Source: Candidatus Porisulfidus sp. TsSOB
GTDB lineage: Bacteria > Pseudomonadota > Gammaproteobacteria > Poriferisulfidales > Poriferisulfidaceae
Direction of reading: 5' to 3'
Assembly: GCA_002631715.1 (NCBI GenBank)
Contig: MRSX01000002.1
Location: 1-64,000 of the forward strand
DNA: 64,000 nucleotides
Shown: positions 8,448 through 16,405 of the stretch, in pieces
Layout of the letters: each line of letters begins with the position of its first letter
Position numbering within the stretch: position 1 is the first letter of the stretch
Translations under genes and position numbers: made by a program
Notes under the pieces: model-generated
What the model was told of the DNA's origin: nothing
The model's database searches: none
What the model saw: the letters and a program-made list of their open reading frames with translations, nothing else

Positions 8448-9796
8448 ATTTTGTTTAGCACTCTATCAACCATCGCTGTACATAAACCAAGACGATTTTC
8501 ATTTTTAAAAATCTCATCGATATCTTCAGTACTTAGATTGGATGAAATTTGAGAGTTATTCAAAACAGCCTCTCTGAATGAAATTTTTTTCTTACGCGCA
8601 TTCATTGCTTCCTTGTAGACTATTTTTTGAGCCTGGTTTTTCCCCAGTTTTTTTGCTAACGCCAGCATTACACCTTCTGAAAATATCTGTTCGCCACTGA
8701 TTTCTAAGTTCTCTTTCATTTTCAGTGTTTGTACTTCCAGATTTGACAATATTAATTTCAGCAATTCTAGAGATTTTCCCGATACTAAAGTTATGAGCGG
8801 CAGGACATGCCACTCACTTTTCCAAGATCGACCATCTCGTTCATGATCAGTGACTAAACCCTCAAGAAGAATTGCAGCATTATGGCGAACGACTCTGGCA
8901 AGCGTTCCCAGATGTTCGGATATTTCTGGGTTTTGTTTATGAGGCATCGTAATACTGCCTACGGTTTCTATAGGCGTAATCTCAATGAGTTCTGCAATTT
9001 CTGTTCTTTGCAAATTATAAATTTCATGACCGATACGATCTGCAGTTCCAGTCATCAACACTAATAACTGGCCCCATTCTGCAAATACATCTCGACTTGA
9101 AATCCAAGAGATAGTGGGGTCACGTAATCCGAGGCGATCACAAAATTCCTTTTGAATTTCTAGACCGTGGCGGCCTAACGATGAAAGTGATCCAACGCCT
9201 CCACATAACTGTCCCTCGTCCATTCGGTTACCCAATTGCGATAACCGAGTTCGATGACGATCCAGTTCACACGCCCAACCCGCAACCTTAAATCCAAATG
9301 TTATAGGCAACCCGTGTTGTCCATGCGTACGCCCTGGCATGATCGTGTCGCGATGCTCGCTCATGAGATTTTTGGTAATAGAACATATTGCATTTATATC
9401 CAACAAAAACTGTTCCCTAGCATCCCTCAAAGCGAGCGCAAACCAGGTATCTGTTACATCTTGTACAGTTGCACCGAAATACAACCAGTTTCTTACATCT
9501 TCGCCTCCACGCTTTGCTAAAGCATTGATAAAGCCCTGCATGGAATGGCCACTTTGTTCAAATCCTTCTTTGATGTCACTAAGTAATTCACTATCGATCT
9601 CAACTTGACTGCAGAATTCCTTAATTGAATTTCCAGCTGATTTTGGTATTAACCCAAATTTTGACTGGACTTCTGCTAGGACAGCCAGTATTTCCAGCCA
9701 AGTTCTGATTCTTGATTTCTCATCAAAAATTTTTCGCAAGGATTCCGTACTCCAGGAATTCTGGTATATAGAGGATTCTACGAATAATGAAGTCAT
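8444..9796 (-). CDS. Aspartase/fumarase superfamily enzyme, XcbD-like (second copy)
   Basis: A 450-aa protein like adenylosuccinate lyase and 3-carboxymuconate cycloisomerase. It has the superfamily signature GSITMPHKQNPEI at residues 280-292 (flexible catalytic-serine loop) and the region MPGRTHGQHGLP with a retained histidine at 158. Superfamily members add or remove groups across a C-C bond through an aci-carboxylate intermediate. In Xanthobacter xcb clusters a second superfamily member (XcbD1) follows XcbC1, and the published outline, from memory, assigns a decarboxylation step after phosphate elimination. This gene sits in exactly that place, overlapping both neighbours by 4 bases. Purine synthesis is unlikely given the island context. 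Confidence 0.86.
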   Translation of the reverse strand: MTSLFVESSIYQNSWSTESLRKIFDEKSRIRTWLEILAVLAEVQSKFGLIPKSAGNSIKEFCSQVEIDSELLSDIKEGFEQSGHSMQGFINALAKRGGEDVRNWLYFGATVQDVTDTWFALALRDAREQFLLDINAICSITKNLMSEHRDTIMPGRTHGQHGLPITFGFKVAGWACELDRHRTRLSQLGNRMDEGQLCGGVGSLSSLGRHGLEIQKEFCDRLGLRDPTISWISSRDVFAEWGQLLVLMTGTADRIGHEIYNLQRTEIAELIEITPIETVGSITMPHKQNPEISEHLGTLARVVRHNAAILLEGLVTDHERDGRSWKSEWHVLPLITLVSGKSLELLKLILSNLEVQTLKMKENLEISGEQIFSEGVMLALAKKLGKNQAQKIVYKEAMNARKKKISFREAVLNNSQISSNLSTEDIDEIFKNENRLGLCTAMVDRVLNKI

Positions 9797-11310
9797 TGGG
9801 CTTGATTGATAATGGTATGCATGTGTTGTGACAATGCGTTTTCTGATTGTTTTATTTTTTCCCGTTCATTGTCTGTCCATTTTTTATAATCATTAATCTC
9901 TTGTTGACTGTATTCAATCATCTCCTTGATCCTTTCTTTAGACGTGCCTCCTAACCCGGACTTTTTCTCAATTGCAACATGCGGAGAATTCAGTATCTCA
10001 AGGATCTGCCTGGAGCATGAAATTGGGCGACCTACTACATCGCTTGCAGCTTCATTTAATTCTGGTTCCGTCAACTCGAATAAATGTTTTTTAAGGTGTA
10101 TGAAATTTCGGACGATTTTTCCAACAATCTTATGGGCGGTTCTATAGTCCAAATTATTTTCAACTGAAATTTGTTCAGCTAGTTCCGCGGCCATCGCGTA
10201 GCTTTCCCTTATTCTGTTTACTGCATTTGAAGTTTTGAACTGCAATCCCTCCACCGCATTTTTTAACAAGCCAATCCCTTCGATGCTTTTCTTAAGCACG
10301 AATGGAATTTCTCCGTACAAGAACAGGCGATTATCAATCTGTCCAGTTGGTGTGCGCTGCGACACAACCACCATATTCTGAATACCAATAACCTTATTTG
10401 CCAGCGCTCGAATATACGCTAAAGCATAAGGATTTTTTTTCTGCGGCATAATCTTACTTGCTCGTGAACAAGAATCTTGCAACTCAATGTAGTTGAATTC
10501 TTCCGTCACGAAATACAGAACATCTTCGCAAAAGCGGTCCAGCGTAACTAAAATTGAAGTTGAAACTGACGCGATCTCGATGGAAATATCAGCTTGCCAC
10601 ATTGCATCTCTTGCATGCATGACAGGTCTCGCAAAGCCTAATAAGCTTGACAGCTTTTCCCTGTCAATCTGAAGAGTTGACCCGTTGATGCCTCCGCACC
10701 CTGCTGGACAGCAATTGACCCTTCCATAAAGTGATTCAATGCGCGCAAGATCACGCATCAGCATGAATACAAATGAATGTAAATAATGCCCGAATGTCGT
10801 TGGCTGTCCCGGCTGCATATACGTGTAATCCGGCATGACTGATGCCTTATGCGCCGACACCTGTATCATCATTACCCGCATCAAGGCTGTTATTTCATCA
10901 GCAAGGTCAAGTAAAATCTTTTTTATTGTTAAATGGTAAGCGACCGTAGTGCTTTCTCTACGCGCTCTGCCTGCACATAACCAACCTACTGCGCTTGAGT
11001 GTTGCTCTAACCAATTTTCTCGATTTGTAAATAAATCACCGAATTTAGGGTCAGGTTGGAAATCCGTTGGATTCTCCTGTAATTTTTGCAATGCACTCAA
11101 CAGGTCAGCGCCTACTTTTTTCTTGATAACCTTGGCCTCAACTAATCCTATTACGTGTGCAATATCCACCCAATTCATTTCTTCTGACAAGCAGAGCTGT
11201 TCTTGAAGCTCACTCTTAAAAGCACTGGTAACTAATATATCTTCGGGAGGCTGTGATAAACGGCCATCGGTACACAAAACAGCATCGGAGTCTGAAAATT
11301 TGTCACTCAT
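9793..11310 (-). CDS. Aspartase/fumarase superfamily enzyme, XcbC-like (candidate phosphosulfolactate phospho-lyase)
   Basis: A 505-aa protein most like argininosuccinate lyase. The superfamily signature is SRASKIMPQKKNPYAL at residues 282-297. The segment MPDYTYMQPGQPTTFGH (159-175) aligns with the argininosuccinate lyase motif MPGYTHLQxAQPxxFGH, but the acid/base histidine of that motif is tyrosine here (Y164). In Xanthobacter the enzyme after the phosphosulfolactate synthase (XcbC1) eliminates phosphate to give sulfoacrylate, a change of leaving group that could go with altered catalytic residues. Its ATG overlaps the comA stop as ATGA. Arginine biosynthesis is the alternative and is contradicted by context and by the substitution. 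Confidence 0.86.
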   Translation of the reverse strand: MSDKFSDSDAVLCTDGRLSQPPEDILVTSAFKSELQEQLCLSEEMNWVDIAHVIGLVEAKVIKKKVGADLLSALQKLQENPTDFQPDPKFGDLFTNRENWLEQHSSAVGWLCAGRARRESTTVAYHLTIKKILLDLADEITALMRVMMIQVSAHKASVMPDYTYMQPGQPTTFGHYLHSFVFMLMRDLARIESLYGRVNCCPAGCGGINGSTLQIDREKLSSLLGFARPVMHARDAMWQADISIEIASVSTSILVTLDRFCEDVLYFVTEEFNYIELQDSCSRASKIMPQKKNPYALAYIRALANKVIGIQNMVVVSQRTPTGQIDNRLFLYGEIPFVLKKSIEGIGLLKNAVEGLQFKTSNAVNRIRESYAMAAELAEQISVENNLDYRTAHKIVGKIVRNFIHLKKHLFELTEPELNEAASDVVGRPISCSRQILEILNSPHVAIEKKSGLGGTSKERIKEMIEYSQQEINDYKKWTDNEREKIKQSENALSQHMHTIINQAQ

Positions 11311-12191
11311 TTCTTTGCGGATTCTTGTGATATTTTGGTTGTATCAGAGTTTTCTATTGAATCAGGGTCCCACATTCCACGCTGGGTAGACTCGTCGGCA
11401 ACTTCTCTTAAGGATTCATATTGAAGTCCCAAGCGTAGTGACTCTAACGACAAGACGTCCATGGGGCTTATATTCCCAAGGTTTACATTTGGACCAATTT
11501 GTTTGATCAGGGCGGCCTGTTGTTTTCTTAGGGGGGCTTCCCAAATAACCTTTTCTTTTTTTTGCCCAACTAACGATAAGATTTTGTCAAGTAATTCGAG
11601 CTTCAAATCTCCATTTTGGTCAAATATGCCGATTTCGCGCCCGGATTCTCTTGCATCCAAGATTACATACTCAGCACCAAAATATAAATCTTGCAGAATC
11701 AGGTCTGCAAGTTTTTCAGGGCTTGGTTGCTTTGTGGGGTCCTTTTTACCTACCTCTGTAATTGGAATTAATCCATTGTCTAGCGCACACAAGATTGCGT
11801 TACGCCTGCGCTTAATGGGCAGTGTGATCGTTCCATCTGAAATTTCGACTGAACGGAATCCAATCTCTTTGGCACGCAGCATGTACGATTGACAGTTTTT
11901 CTGAATAATCGCAGCCTCTAGCAGCGTACCTCCAGGAAATGTATTGATGTTGTATTGATTTAATGTATCGAGCATTTGACGGAGTATGTTTGCAGGCATC
12001 ACGGCAGATACTCCATAACTACACTTCCAGTGATCAATATACTCATTCGAAACTAGAAGCATGTCCTGCAACATCTGCGGCCCCATATACGTATCGATAA
12101 CCATCGTCATACCAACGTTTTTTTGCCGCTCTACACGCTCTTTCATGAATTCACTTATGACTTGAATCCCATCCCAAGCAGACTTAGACAT
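11307..12191 (-). CDS. comA: Phosphosulfolactate synthase, first committed step of coenzyme M biosynthesis
   Basis: Adds sulfite to phosphoenolpyruvate to give (R)-phosphosulfolactate. The 294-aa protein matches the ComA family throughout: TMVIDTYMGPQMLQD (29-43), FPGGTLLEAA (85-94), SVEISDGTITLP (114-125), TEVGKKDP (145-152), ILDARESG (177-184), IWEAPLRKQQ (216-225) and NVNLGNISPMDVLSLE (235-250). The fold is a TIM barrel. The ATG at 12191 is chosen because it overlaps the upstream stop and follows a GAGG ribosome binding site; an in-frame GTG at 12203 is possible. ComA occurs in methanogens, in Xanthobacter-type CoM clusters (XcbB) and, as YitD-like proteins, in some Bacillus. The downstream genes match the Xanthobacter set, so a CoM role is strongly supported. 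Confidence 0.95.
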   Translation of the reverse strand: MSKSAWDGIQVISEFMKERVERQKNVGMTMVIDTYMGPQMLQDMLLVSNEYIDHWKCSYGVSAVMPANILRQMLDTLNQYNINTFPGGTLLEAAIIQKNCQSYMLRAKEIGFRSVEISDGTITLPIKRRRNAILCALDNGLIPITEVGKKDPTKQPSPEKLADLILQDLYFGAEYVILDARESGREIGIFDQNGDLKLELLDKILSLVGQKKEKVIWEAPLRKQQAALIKQIGPNVNLGNISPMDVLSLESLRLGLQYESLREVADESTQRGMWDPDSIENSDTTKISQESAKK

Positions 12192-13128
12192 ACTCAACCT
12201 CACTCGAAATTTCCCGCAGAGCTTTTTCTACCATAGTGAGATCGGCACCCCAGGGAACAACCATCAGGTCCCCATCTCTTTCAATCTCGAATTCAAGTAG
12301 ACAACACTTCAATAGTGTAGGCACTTCAGATTCTTGTCGAAGCTTGCGTGGACACATCTCAACCTGGGGTGGCTCATCTCCATAATAGTGTCGATGAAAT
12401 TGAAGACTTCTTTCGCATCCTATTAAAACCCAGTTTTTGCGTTGCTTGGGACGCTCGTCCAAGAAATATACAGGCTTTTGTAGTTGATCCATCCCACCTG
12501 ATCTACAAGGCAGCAAGTAACATTCAGGATCTACACTGTTGCATAGCTCTCTTACATCAATTGCTTTGAACTCAACAAGAATGGGAGGCAAATCAGCATA
12601 ACTTAATGCCTGCACTACCATGTCATATAACTTTGGTGGAGAAGGTGGTTCGACTTCCAGTACCTGAAGCACAAGCGGGTCAGGACGACATATGAAGTTG
12701 ATATGGTCATACTTGCCTTCAACAATGCATATTTCATTTTTTTTCACTTGATTGCGAAAAGCAGCTTCAGCCAAGGCAGATCGATTCGCGCAGTCAACAC
12801 TGCTGTCTTGAACGTAAATGCAGTTTTTCGGAAGACCTAGAATTTCAACATGAACTATATCTGAAAATAGTGATTGATCATCAGCCTTTTGGATGGCAAC
12901 GACTGCATTTTCCTGGTTGCCCCCTTTGAGCACAATAAATTCTGTACGCCGATACGCTTCTTTCCCCAACAAGTATGACTGCACCGCTTTCTCGGACATC
13001 TCTCCAGCGTATTTCTGAACACTGGTTTTGCGATAAGGAATTGGAACAATATTGTTTTTGCCTCGATACCTAGCCGAGAAATCTACTTGTTTCATGCTCA
13101 CTTGGGATTGTTCAACAGATTGCTGCAT
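12184..13128 (-). CDS. Unrecognised 314-aa protein coupled to comA
   Basis: I do not recognise this family. The 314-aa protein is soluble, without signal peptide or membrane segments. Notable segments are EICIVEGKYDHINFICRPDP and VLQVLEVEPPSPPKLYDMV near the middle (about residues 135-170), and several cysteines (ELCNSVDPECYLLPCRSGG, about 190-208, and EMCPRK and KCCLLEFE towards the end). The cysteines and the repeated H/E/D residues could bind a metal, but no standard motif is visible. It starts 2 bases after the CoA-transferase beta gene, and its stop lies inside the start of comA (8-base overlap). That tight coupling between the CoA-transferase genes and the CoM synthesis block suggests it serves CoM chemistry or the first step of its use. 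Confidence 0.75.
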   Translation of the reverse strand: MQQSVEQSQVSMKQVDFSARYRGKNNIVPIPYRKTSVQKYAGEMSEKAVQSYLLGKEAYRRTEFIVLKGGNQENAVVAIQKADDQSLFSDIVHVEILGLPKNCIYVQDSSVDCANRSALAEAAFRNQVKKNEICIVEGKYDHINFICRPDPLVLQVLEVEPPSPPKLYDMVVQALSYADLPPILVEFKAIDVRELCNSVDPECYLLPCRSGGMDQLQKPVYFLDERPKQRKNWVLIGCERSLQFHRHYYGDEPPQVEMCPRKLRQESEVPTLLKCCLLEFEIERDGDLMVVPWGADLTMVEKALREISSEVEYV

Positions 13129-13130
13129 TT

Positions 13131-13964
13131 TTAGGCTTCCAATGTCAATGAGCGGTCCCCGGGTAATAATTCCTTTTCATGAATACGAAGTGGATCAAGT
13201 TTTCGGATGATCGAAAGCACTTCTAAAGAAGGAAGCGAAACTGTTTTAACCTCTTTCTTCATTCTTGGTTCAAATTCAGTATTTTCCAGAACATCGTCTA
13301 CAGTGGTGTGCGGATAGAGAGCATTCAATTGCAAATGTCCGTCCTGGTCGAAATCAAAAACGCCTAAATCCGTAACGAGACACTGTGGACCGTTACCCCG
13401 GTATCCAAGTTGCCTGCGAGTAATCCCATCAGCGTTCTTATGACCAAAACCGGTGACATAGTCACACTGCGAGACGATCCGATAGCGGCGCTTTCCTTTT
13501 ACTGGCTCTGAACGATGTGCTGCAGTCCACAATGTTATATTTTTTGCATTACATGACAGGTTACAAGCGCCGCCACCCCCCGGCAGTTTCAGCTTTAAGG
13601 TTTTGCGGCCCAGCTGAGTTACATTGGTATTGCCCCAACGATCGATTTGCAGGCCTGATAAAAACATTCTCCCCAAGCGCCCACTTGCAGACAAATCGAA
13701 TAACTCACCAATGCTTAGGTGGCATTCGGAGTTTCGGTCATGTACCCAGTCGTTAGTCGTGGGAGCTATGAAAGGAGGATCTGGATTGACTCCATAGGTA
13801 GCACCGGCTACCAGCACCAAATTAGGGGTGTATACCCTTTTGGCAACATGCAATGCAATCTGAACTAATGGTGATCCAAATCCATGGAACACTAATGTGT
13901 CATCTTCAACAGTTCGCGCCAGTTGATCGATGAGTAGCTCGCCCAGCGTGCAATTCTTGCCCAT
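13131..13964 (-). CDS. CoA-transferase family I, beta-type subunit (GctB/IpdB-like)
   Basis: A 277-aa beta subunit of the glutaconate CoA-transferase/IpdAB group. Conserved landmarks are GSPLVQIALHVAKRVYTPNLVLV (split here as the oxyanion and glycine region), FLSGLQIDRWGNTNVTQLG (about 120-138), KLKLPGGGGACNLSC, and the C-terminal VDDVLENTEFEP. In GctB the catalytic glutamate follows the PNLV strand (YESG type); here the strand continues as VAGATYGVNP with no glutamate at that place. That recalls IpdB, where the pair hydrolyses a C-C bond instead of moving CoA. An AAGGAA ribosome binding site lies inside the end of the alpha gene, with 2 bases between stop and start. It must act with the alpha subunit encoded just upstream. 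Confidence 0.85.
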   Translation of the reverse strand: MGKNCTLGELLIDQLARTVEDDTLVFHGFGSPLVQIALHVAKRVYTPNLVLVAGATYGVNPDPPFIAPTTNDWVHDRNSECHLSIGELFDLSASGRLGRMFLSGLQIDRWGNTNVTQLGRKTLKLKLPGGGGACNLSCNAKNITLWTAAHRSEPVKGKRRYRIVSQCDYVTGFGHKNADGITRRQLGYRGNGPQCLVTDLGVFDFDQDGHLQLNALYPHTTVDDVLENTEFEPRMKKEVKTVSLPSLEVLSIIRKLDPLRIHEKELLPGDRSLTLEA

Positions 13965-13966
13965 AT

Positions 13967-14911
13967 TTATGTACTTTCCTTGTATAACTCCATCCAGGCA
14001 TCAGTTGACTCCTTCCAGCTAGATAGTCTTGCACGTGTATCTTCTCCGCCAATGCGATGCAGGTATTCTTCATGACTTTCACATTCATATACGAAATCTT
14101 TCAAATATTTTTTTTTGAACGCTGTTGAACCTTCTTTCGCGGCAGACATGTATAACTCGGTATGTTCACGATCATAGGCATAAAATGGATAGCAAGCGGT
14201 CGGGTGAGCGCCCATGGGTGCTTCAGCAATGTATGACACATAAAAGTACGGAATATTTGCACCACCGAGGCGCTTCAATTCTTCATTTGTTACGATCTTT
14301 TCCACTGTTGCCAGCACCGTTCTTGATGCCTGCGCAAACAGCAAGTCAACGACTGGAGGACCTTCAATCCTCAAATTGCCATGCAAGTCGGCATATTGGG
14401 CATGAATAATTGCCACATCCGGTGTAAGAGGTGGAACAACTAATATGTCCTCTCCCGAATAAGGACTCTGTATCGTTTTATAACTTGGATGATCTTTTTC
14501 AAAATCGGTACCTCTTACTGATTGAATAGGCATAAATGGTAAGCCTTGTATCGAGGCACGAAGTTGTTGAACAAGCGTATAGCAGCAATTGTCCTGAATT
14601 TCTATTTCACCACTTTCACATCCTCGTCGATAGTTATGCGCCATGCCAAAATCTTGTTCAAACCCTACATAACTTTCTTGAGACGCAGAAACCGCATTTG
14701 CACCACACAGCAAATCGATGTCAATTCCGTGTGCAGAACCGACCACTGTCAAACCGTTAACACGATTGCGGATGATTGAACGGATTAGAGCCATCGGCTC
14801 ACGTGATGACAAGCCGCCTCCGACTGCTACACAATCTCCGGATTCAACTTGTGAAGCTAGTGCTTCAATGCTGGTAAGTTTGTTCTCTGCGGTCGAGTGG
14901 CGAGTCAACAC
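13967..14911 (-). CDS. CoA-transferase family I, alpha-type subunit (GctA/IpdA-like)
   Basis: A 314-aa alpha subunit: EALASQVESGDCVAVGGGLSSREPMALIRSII (described in two parts, residues 15-30 and 31-47) is the glycine-rich start of the family, followed by LTVVGSAHGIDIDLL and VGFEQDFGMAHNYRRGCESGE. PPLTPDVAIIHAQYADLHGN is the conserved second half motif. The pair with the beta gene downstream forms an alpha/beta CoA-transferase fold. The likely start is GTG at 14911, 4 bases after the zinc-ribbon stop; TTG at the next codon is an alternative. Possible roles are moving CoA onto a carboxylate or opening a beta-keto thioester. The substrate is unknown. Confidence 0.86.
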   Translation of the reverse strand: MLTRHSTAENKLTSIEALASQVESGDCVAVGGGLSSREPMALIRSIIRNRVNGLTVVGSAHGIDIDLLCGANAVSASQESYVGFEQDFGMAHNYRRGCESGEIEIQDNCCYTLVQQLRASIQGLPFMPIQSVRGTDFEKDHPSYKTIQSPYSGEDILVVPPLTPDVAIIHAQYADLHGNLRIEGPPVVDLLFAQASRTVLATVEKIVTNEELKRLGGANIPYFYVSYIAEAPMGAHPTACYPFYAYDREHTELYMSAAKEGSTAFKKKYLKDFVYECESHEEYLHRIGGEDTRARLSSWKESTDAWMELYKEST

Positions 14912-14915
14912 ACGA

Positions 14916-15125
14916 TTACACTACGCAGCAAGGGCAGGTCCTATGAGAATCATGATCGCATGGATCTTTCGCCCAGGGATGTGAATGATGATCTTCGTGT
15001 ATTGGATTTGCGCGATCATTTTTACAGACCGCGCAAACCCACACATCAGGAACTTTCGCACCAGTCATAACCATGCCTTTGAACTCCCGTTCACAATCCG
15101 GACACCATAAGGTTAGAACCGGCAT
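14916..15125 (-). CDS. Small zinc-ribbon, His/Cys-rich protein
   Basis: A 69-aa protein with two CxxC knuckles, WCPDC (C8, C11) and VCAVC (C31, C34), which together look like a zinc ribbon. A histidine-rich stretch HEDHHSHPW (43-51) and a cysteine-rich end CDHDSHRTCPCCVV follow. The ATG at 15125 follows a GGAG 11 bases upstream; the frame stays open further upstream, inside the MetE-like gene, but that part looks non-coding. It lies between the MetE-like transferase and the CoA-transferase pair. It could deliver or buffer zinc for the zinc-dependent transferase, or be a small structural subunit. Both are guesses; the coding call rests on its motifs and position. Confidence 0.72.
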   Translation of the reverse strand: MPVLTLWCPDCEREFKGMVMTGAKVPDVWVCAVCKNDRANPIHEDHHSHPWAKDPCDHDSHRTCPCCVV

Positions 15126-15165
15126 GGATACAGAATCTCCATTAACTTTATTTTCGATCAGTGCA

Positions 15166-16278
15166 TCATGCGGCTTTCTTTGATTCCTTTTGCAATTCTT
15201 CACGCACGATTTTTGTTCCTTCAACAAGAGCACGCATTTTTTCATAGGCGATGTAGCGCCAAAAGTGAATAAGACCACAATCGGTTGTAACCCCAAGGCG
15301 GTCGGCAGGAACATACCTGAGCAGGCCCCGGATACGATCAGCTACCTGGTCAGCGGTTTCAACAATCGTGCTCTTGATGTCGATGACCCCTGCCCAAAAG
15401 TACAAGTTATCCGGCAGCGGATGCGTTTTCAGGACATCCAGTTCGCCCTCACATCTGCCACAGTTTTCTATGTTAATGACATCCAGGTTCGCCTCATAAC
15501 ATTTCGGTATGATGGATTCAGCTCGATTCGTTGGATTTTCACCTGCTCGCTTGGTGATATCAAAATCGTCTGCCCCTTCTTCCATGTAATACCCGTAAGT
15601 ACCTTTGTAGTTCCCCCAGCAAACATGTGTGACAATCTTGGAGTTTTTGACACCTGCCACACATCGGTTGTAGGCCTCTATCGCCCAATCTTCAAAAAGG
15701 TAAGGCCATGTAAACTCGTCCAATTGAATGAAGTCTACACCCATCTCGTCTAATTCAAGGAGTTCTTCGTTCAGTGCTGTGGCAATTGCCATCGCTCGAT
15801 CATAACTGGACTTGTAATAATAATCATTGGTACATTGAGCCAATGCTTGAACCCCCGTGTATTGCACTTTAATCGGTTTGTCAGTAGCCCGTTTCAATGC
15901 TCTGGCCTGTTGAATCATGATGGGGCCGTAGCGTTTGATTTCTTGATGGCAGGTCGCGGAGTGTAAGTCACTATAAAGTGGTGTGGCTAGGTATTCCCCA
16001 TGCATGCTGTAGCCAAGACGCTTAAGGTAGTAGTACACGATTTGATCAACATAATTATCGCCTTGTACCCGGCCATCCGAAATAATGTCCAGCCCTGCCA
16101 TTTCTTGATCGTGCGCCATAGTGGCTATTGCGTCTTCCAATGCTTCTCGCTCTTTCGCATCCGGTGGCGCCTGGTCTCCCGAAAAATTGGTCGCCCACAA
16201 CGTATCCCACCAACGTGGGTTAGGATAATTACCTACAATACTGGTAGGTATGAGCACCTCTTTATCTCTAATTTTCAT
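15166..16278 (-). CDS. MetE-type zinc thiol alkyltransferase, candidate alkyl/epoxide:coenzyme M transferase
   Basis: A 370-aa protein of the MetE C-terminal (UROD/MetE-like TIM barrel) family, without the N-terminal half of the 750-aa methionine synthase. Zinc ligands are visible as THVCWGN (His218, Cys220) and TTDCGL (Cys334), the His-X-Cys...Cys set shared by MetE and epoxyalkane:CoM transferase. The conserved acidic strands IQLDEFTW (184-191) and INIENCGRCEGEL are present. These enzymes activate a thiol as zinc thiolate and alkylate it; the length fits epoxyalkane:CoM transferase (about 375 aa). The ATG at 16278 has an AGAGAGG ribosome binding site. Beside a CoM synthesis operon, CoM is the likely thiol. 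A homocysteine methyltransferase remains possible. Confidence 0.85.
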   Translation of the reverse strand: MKIRDKEVLIPTSIVGNYPNPRWWDTLWATNFSGDQAPPDAKEREALEDAIATMAHDQEMAGLDIISDGRVQGDNYVDQIVYYYLKRLGYSMHGEYLATPLYSDLHSATCHQEIKRYGPIMIQQARALKRATDKPIKVQYTGVQALAQCTNDYYYKSSYDRAMAIATALNEELLELDEMGVDFIQLDEFTWPYLFEDWAIEAYNRCVAGVKNSKIVTHVCWGNYKGTYGYYMEEGADDFDITKRAGENPTNRAESIIPKCYEANLDVINIENCGRCEGELDVLKTHPLPDNLYFWAGVIDIKSTIVETADQVADRIRGLLRYVPADRLGVTTDCGLIHFWRYIAYEKMRALVEGTKIVREELQKESKKAA

Positions 16279-16405
16279 AATGATGCCTCTCTTGGGTCGA
16301 TCTCTAGATTCTTCAGTACTATTAAGTACCAAGTTTTATTCTATGCCTTTAAATTTCAAAAGATAGCCCCTGTGCAGGTTCGCTACATACGTGCAACGGG
16401 AAAGC

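Noticed and set aside
9793-11310. Argininosuccinate lyase for arginine synthesis
   Set aside because: The motif histidine is tyrosine and the gene is locked between comA and the second lyase.
15166-16278. Ordinary methionine synthase MetE
   Set aside because: It has half the length of MetE and is embedded in a CoM synthesis array; a short methionine synthase remains possible but is less likely.
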